From positions 205,853,231 through 205,917,230 of the forward strand of contig CM060912.1 of assembly GCA_030737875.1 (NCBI GenBank): a stretch of DNA of 64,000 bases. Direction: 5' to 3'. The DNA comes from Allium sativum (Eukaryota; Streptophyta; Magnoliopsida; Asparagales; Amaryllidaceae). The notes beneath the pieces are model-generated. The model made no database searches. It was given only the letters and a program-made list of their open reading frames with translations, and was not told the DNA's origin. The translations under genes were made by a program, and so were the position numbers. This document shows, one piece after another, positions 58,671-64,000 of the stretch. Each line of letters begins with the position of its first letter. Position 1 is the first letter of the stretch.

Positions 58671-59886
58671 GGAAAATCAGAACCAATTTAAAATTTTTAT
58701 TTTGCCAATTTTAACAGATTTTAGTTATTTAAAATGATTTATTTTAAATAATAACGACTAGAAATTCATTCTGAATAGATGTGGAATGTATAAATTTATT
58801 TAAGTCGAAGTTAGAATATAAATATTTATTTTAATTATAAAAGGAATTGAAAATTGGCGTGGTAGTTTGAAAATTCGATTTCAAATTTCAAATGAATGTA
58901 CAAGATTCAAAATAAACCAGATTTTAGTGAAACCAAAATATTTGAATCTGTTTGAAAATATCTTTCTAACGAATCTGAAAAATCCAGATTCCATAGCGGG
59001 AATAAAAAGTTATGCCCAGTTGAAAATTCAGAATAGTCGCTATGGGAATACAGCCCTTAAAATAGAAATTTTGCGAACGACCTCCGTTTTTGACGAGACC
59101 ACATTAGTTGGATCCGGAATGTCAAATTATTGTTAGATTCCAATTTTTATAATTTTTGGAATCAATGTGTGAGCGTGGTGAATTTAAACGTGTTTGGTCA
59201 ATTCAGTTTGAATTTAATCGACTAAAAAATGACCATTTTTCAAATGGTCTCCAAATTTGACGAAATTAGTTTTGTTAGGACCGTATCCTCAAAACATAGC
59301 TAGATTTATTTTTCTAGAATTTCTAGAGTCAGTATGTGACCCGGTAAATTAAAATGTGCGTTTAAATTAAATATATATTGATTTATATTGTAATTTAAAG
59401 AAAAACAGATCGTAACAGCCGAATTGGGTTACGAAACATATTCCATTGTGTCCGGAATGGGGGTGTTTAGCTAGGAGCGACAGTCATTGGGTTAGATTTG
59501 GAGTTCGGAGCGATTAACAACTAAAGAAGGAATTAAATATTAATTTAAATATATATATATAAATGGTCACAAGAAGGGTCAAACCTCTCATTTCCCTTCC
59601 ATGCAGTCAACTCCTCTCACGGCCGCCTCTCTCTATAACGAACGATGGAAATTGTTCGGATTTACTTTTTAAATTTTTGTCCAATCTAATCATTAGTATT
59701 CAAAACTTATAAATGGAAGATGGTAGCACTAAGTGAGATCTTCAAGAAGATATGAGGGTGATCGATTAAAGCACCATTATTTTCTCGGATTTAGGGTTTA
59801 TATCGTCGCCGTTTCGGCGCGATTCTAGGAGCAAGGCGGCGCTCGAGTGGGCCATGGTTGCGACCAAAGGTGGAGAGTGGAAGGAG
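58671..59886 (+). mobile_element. LTR fragment of another gypsy element, cut by the next insertion
   Basis: Begins TGTAACATCCCGGAAAATC and continues through AT-rich U3-like DNA with CTCCGTTTTTGACGAGACC, CCATTGTGTCCGGAATGGG and a TATATATATATAAATGG TATA-like stretch near 59550. A C/T-rich leader-like part follows. It stops where the chromovirus LTR begins at 59887. The interior and the other LTR would lie beyond the window. Confidence 0.5.
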
Positions 59887-62800
59887 TGTAACACCAAGTA
59901 TTTTCTATTGACGGTATAGTAACGAATTAAACAATACTTAATTTAAAATGTAAGAATTAAGGGAAACGGGTTACGCCATTGTGTTCGTCTCGGAATTCTG
60001 GTTGGGATAGAGTCCGAGTTTGCGTAAATTGGACTTCGTATGAAGAAGTTATGGCTATTTGAAAGTTTCCAGAAAATTCAAATAAATTCAAATAGCTCGA
60101 AAACAAATTCTAATTCAAATCAGAAGTCAGAAGCGGGCTGGGCGGGAAAATTCCCGCCCAGCACCCAGGTCGACCCTAGTGTCGACCTCCCCCCCCCCCC
60201 CCTCCGGGCAGATCTGAAAGGTGACGATTCTGTGACTCAGTGCTGAGTCACTAGGGCTGAGGTGTCACCCTATCTTCACTGGATGGCTGTGGTTAACCCT
60301 AGGATCATCCGACGGCTCAAATTGAGTTGAAATTCTATATAAACAACCCAATGCTCAAACCTAAAAATCACAAAAAAATAATCCTAGAACTATCATGTTG
60401 TCAATGGAAAACTTGGAGTAGCTGTCACCAATTCAAAGATATGATAGGAACTTGAATCAAAAGAAAAAAAATCAAATTAAAAGATTATCAAATTCAACGA
60501 TCTACATCAAAGGCGAGCTTACCAATTTCAGAATTCAGGTTTCAGAATGCAAGAATTCCTTTTTAGTTTGTAAGTTGGTTATTATGCAGATTTAAACATT
60601 CTTTCAAGTGAATCATGACATGTTGTTATTTGGATATAGAATGATGCTTATATATAAGATTTGATTCTCGTTTATCTTAAAATATCGTTGTAATTGATCA
60701 TGTCTATATGCTTGTGGCGATGAACATGTTGTATATTAATCATGTCTACATGCTTGTGGTGATAAACATATTGTATATTAATCATGTCTATAAGCTTATG
60801 GTGATGGACATATTGTATGTTATTGGAATCTATTATGATTGGGTAATGGATTTATTTTTCCAATTAAACGGTAAAACATGTCATGTCATAAATTGGTGGT
60901 TATTTGCAAGTTTATGATCTAAAACACATGGTTATATGTTAGATCAACACTCATGTATATCCATGTTAGGTTGAATCTAATTATGTGGTAAAATTTGGAC
61001 TTATAGACCTCTTACGTTTTAACACATAAGTCATCATGCTAAGTAGTGATTCAAATATGTTGATAATAGTTCTCTTATGTTTAACACACATAAGTTAATA
61101 TGCTAAGTTGCGATTTAAAAATGATTATAGTAGCTTTCTGATCTTTTGACATACATAAGTTAATATGCTAAGCTGAGGGTTGAAACTGTGATTATATGTT
61201 AAAACTCCATGCTAGAGCTTTATCAAGTTTACATGACAATTAGACCCAACTTAGTCACAAGCTCACCTTTACCCATTTAATTAAAGTTAATGATACTTCT
61301 ATGCCAAGTTACACATGACAAGTTGAAATGTACGCTATTTTATGTTTATTTCATGTCCCTTATTTATTACCCTTTTTGTTTATGGGTTTGGGCTAATTTA
61401 CTAGCCAACATTTTATGTGATTCATGCGTACGTTCCACGGGGGTAGTGATGGGAATATATGAAAATTCATGGCATAGATTTGTTCATAAAATGGTATATT
61501 TGATATACCATTTATGGTGAGCATAATCAAAGGATAAGTATGGCATGATTAAATTAAATTAAATTTACATAAAGAAATTAGACATATATAGAAAAATGTG
61601 AATTTAGAAAAAAGACGAATATGCCTAACCCGAGGTTAGACTGAGTTGTGGTGCAGATCTGCCCGGAACCGACCAGCATATCCAGTGACCACAACAAGAC
61701 CTGTCTAATACGGGTGGTTAGTGCATCAAGCCCAAAAAGAACCCGAGGTTAGACTGAGTGTGGTGTAAATCTGCCCGGAGCCGACCGACACATCCGATGA
61801 CCACAACAATACCTTTCTCATGTGAGTGGTTGGTGCTTTAATAAGTTAAAGCTAAGTCAGGATTGGTAGGGTTAAGTCAATTAGGGAAACACTTAACCAA
61901 TTCAACGTGTTAACTAAACGAATGGGTGGGGTTAGGTAAACTTGGACACTTAACGAAATAAACATGTTGATTAGAAAACCCTAGTAGCGGGGACCCATTT
62001 CAGCAGTAACACACATAGATGTATCATGGTACCCTAGGCAGGGTTGAGCACAGTTATTGGGCTGATTATAAGTGGTCAAAACGTCGGCGGTTGGTGGGCC
62101 AGTGTAGGTTCCGACGGAGTTTGGACGTGCACGTACTCCGAAGTGGAAAAATCAGGCACTGGGCATCAGTAGTATACACTGTGCATCCTGAATCGTGTCG
62201 GTTGCCATCAGAGGGACTGATACACCCCATGGTGGGACCAGCACAGGTATCTACAGTCAAGCGGGGCCGAATGACACAGGATATGAATGCATACGAGTAG
62301 GATCCGATCATTAAGGGGATCGTTTGTAATGAACACGTAGGGCTGGTTGAACCAATGGTTAAGTAGGTGCAGAGACTATAGTAATGGGTGCGATCACATG
62401 TTCCTCTTATCTTATATTAGGGTATTATCCTATGTTCTGTTATTACTGTCATGATCCCTTTCCTTGTTTAAATAATAGTAATCACCGAACTTACCAGACT
62501 TATTGTCTGACCCGTTTTCTTTCATCCTCTTTTCTTCCGTCCCCCCCGGTCCGCAGGGAGGTAATAATGCAGCTTAGTCAGACTCTTTGCAAGCTTCAAG
62601 AAAGTAGCTGTATGATTTGGACTCTCTCTCACCTTGGCTATGGCTCTTGGACATTATCCTTGGGGATTTATGCAGTTTTATTTATGGTTTATGCTTCTTT
62701 ATTAAATAATCAAGACAGAAATTATGTTGTAATGTTTTGGAAGTTATTTTAAGATAATTTGATGTAATGCTTTTGTATTGAACCACGCATGGAATAAATA

Positions 62801-62922
62801 ATTGAATTTCGCTGCTTATATTTACATGTCTTGTAAAATTTTCTGTGTCTTGTACCTATAACCCTCCACCAAAGTTAAGGCATTCCCTTTGTGAGTGACC
62901 TTAATGGAGGTGGGGTGTTTCA
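59887..62922 (+). repeat. Chromovirus copy 2, 5' LTR (3036 bp)
   Basis: Starts TGTAACACCAAG and ends GTGGGGTGTTTCA. Shared with copy 1: GGGTTACGCCATTGTGTTCG, GGACTTCGTATGAAGAAGTT, the GTCGACC inverted repeats followed by a C-run (about 60168-60202), the two-unit duplication (about 61626 and 61739) and TTCCCTTTGTGAGTGACCTT near the end. Confidence 0.9.
60137..60162. promoter_or_regulatory. Inverted repeat with E2F-like sites in LTR U3
   Basis: Arms GCTGGGCGGGAA and TTCCCGCCCAGC with a two-base spacer. Both arms contain TTCCCGCC, close to the E2F consensus. It corresponds in place to the palindrome at 24418-24435 of copy 1. Confidence 0.55.
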
Positions 62923-62924
62923 CT

Positions 62925-62936
62925 TGGTATTAGAGC
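62925..62936 (+). other. Chromovirus copy 2 primer-binding site
   Basis: TGGTATTAGAGC, two bases after the LTR; the same variant of the tRNA-Met site as in copy 1. Confidence 0.9.
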
Positions 62937-63105
62937 AAAGGTTTACCAGATCAGATAAGAGTTTTTAAAATTATTTTCAAAAAGGAATATAAAGAAGCAT
63001 TTTACAAGAAAGAGTGTCGTTTTAAATTTAAAAAGGCATAATCCCCAAAGCCATATGCACTATCTTTCTATCCTTCATTTTGAATCTTTTCTTTTTAGTT
63101 TCAGC

Positions 63106-64000
63106 ATGTCTGGGAATCTTAACCTTCCAGAGGGTGTACCGATACCTGGCTGGTTCAGGAGGTACTTAGAGGCTAGGGCCAACGACGTAGGCCCAGCAGA
63201 TATTCCTCCTCCTCCAGCTGCAGCGGTTCCTCCTCCTCCTCCTCGTGCAAATTCTTTCTCAAAGAGTTGTAGAGACTTTAGGGCCATGGGTGGAAAGGAT
63301 TTCAGGGGAACTGAATCATTCATAGAAGCTAGGAACTGGTTCAAAGAAACTGAGGATCGGTTCGTCATCTTTGAGGTGGACGATAGGGAGAAGATACAAC
63401 TGGCTGTATGGTTGCTCAAAGACGAAGCTTCTTATTGGTGGGAAGTCACTAACGCTGAAAGACTAGTTGACACATGGATGGATTTCAGAATAAGGTTTGA
63501 GATGAAATTCCTCTCATAAGCTGAGCGAAGTCTACAGCTGGAAAAGTTCTTATCTCTTAAGAAAGGAAGTATGACAGTCAAGGAGTATGTCAATCAATTC
63601 AATCAGCTGGCCCGATTTGGACTGGACTTAGTGAATACTCCACATAAGAAGGCTCTCCGTTTTGTCAAGGGATAGAATGAGCCACTCCATAGCTTGGCTA
63701 TGATCCATATACCTATGGGGGCTACTTACGAGAGGTTAGTGGACATGACACTCTTACATGAGGAAGACAAGGGCAAGAATGAGGCAAAAGCGGAAGTGCC
63801 TCAAGAAAAGAAGGGGGAGGGGCCGCAGAACAAGAAGGCTGATTCAAAGAAAGGCGGGAAGAACAACAAAGCCCGTGAAAAGAGAAAGTGTAATTTCTGT
63901 GGAATTCCTGGACATCTGATTAAAGACTGCAAGAAGAAGAAAAGGAAGATGGGTGGTTGTTTCCATTGTGGTGAGACAGGACATATGGCTAGGGCCTGCC
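63106..64000 (+). pseudogene. Chromovirus copy 2 gag (broken, runs off the window)
   Basis: Starts MSGNLNLPEGVPIPGWFRRY at ATG 63106, with a Pro/Ala-rich stretch, then DFRAMGGKDFRGTESFIEAR, SYWWEV, VKEYVNQFNQLARFGLDLVN and IPMGATYERLVDM. A Lys-rich linker and two zinc knuckles follow: CNFCGIPGHLIKDC and CFHCGETGHMARAC, both complete. Two in-frame TAG/TAA stops (TAA at 63518-63520 after KFLS; TAG at 63673-63675 after RFVKG) interrupt it; copy 1 has sense codons there. Protease and the rest of pol lie past the window end. Confidence 0.9.

Larger units (their letters stand above)
59887..64000 (+). mobile_element. Second copy of the chromovirus family (5' part, runs off the window)
   Basis: It has a 5' LTR, primer site and gag on the + strand, all alike in sequence to the minus-strand element at 21490-32944. 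The five bases before it are AGGAG; the other side of the target duplication is outside the window. Confidence 0.9.

Noticed and set aside
60708..60917. 69 aa ORF with repeated MLVxMNxLYINHVY
   Set aside because: It comes from a short diverged repeat (CATGTCTATATGCTTGTGG) in the chromovirus LTR, not from a gene.

Overview
The window is plant nuclear DNA, probably from a dicot with a large, repeat-rich genome. It is AT-rich, has spliced gene remnants with GT...AG introns, a plant-type KIN-12 kinesin, plant Ty3/gypsy retrotransposons primed by initiator tRNA-Met, and no bacterial-style gene packing. I see no intact host gene, no tRNA or rRNA gene and no CRISPR array. Almost everything is transposable-element sequence nested inside older sequence.

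Layout. (1) 1-38470 is the 3' part of a decayed Tat-lineage Ty3/gypsy element on the + strand: RT end, RNase H, extra archaeal-type RNase H and integrase (to 4633), a repeat-bearing 3' region, then an antisense, spliced open reading frame (35720 down to 6406) with a Transposase_28-like N-terminal part, and a 3' terminal region with short-repeat arrays and a TATA box. (2) That antisense ORF is interrupted twice: by a 14.27 kb non-autonomous element with giant 6.4 kb LTRs (LARD1, 6926-21193, TSD GGAAT) and by an 11.46 kb minus-strand chromovirus (21490-32944) with recognisable but broken gag-pol. (3) 38471-40047 plus 53032-53170 is a minus-strand KIN-12 kinesin pseudogene. The Tat element ends inside it, and a ~500 bp hAT-like element (TSD AGAAATAT) sits in one of its exons. 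(4) That hAT element is itself split by a second giant-LTR element, LARD2 (40067-52546, minus strand, 5.8 kb LTRs, 0.83 kb interior, TSD GATAC). (5) 53180-58670 is mostly AT-rich, gene-poor DNA with a hAT remnant, a 532 bp tandem duplication and a possible snRNA-type promoter. (6) 58671-59886 is an LTR fragment interrupted by a second, plus-strand copy of the same chromovirus family (59887 to the window end), with complete 5' LTR, primer-binding site and start of a gag that carries two in-frame stops.

How the parts relate. The two LARDs encode no recognisable protein, but they keep the cis signals of chromoviruses (TG...CA ends, tRNA-Met primer site, polypurine tract beside a conserved 3' coding remnant). 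Their leader and the downstream ~1.2 kb of LTR are alike, while their U3 regions differ. They were presumably mobilised in trans by chromoviruses such as the two copies present here. The most notable objects are the coding-less giant-LTR elements with exon-like antisense sequence in U3, and the antisense spliced ORF of the Tat element, whose reading frame is continuous across two later insertions.
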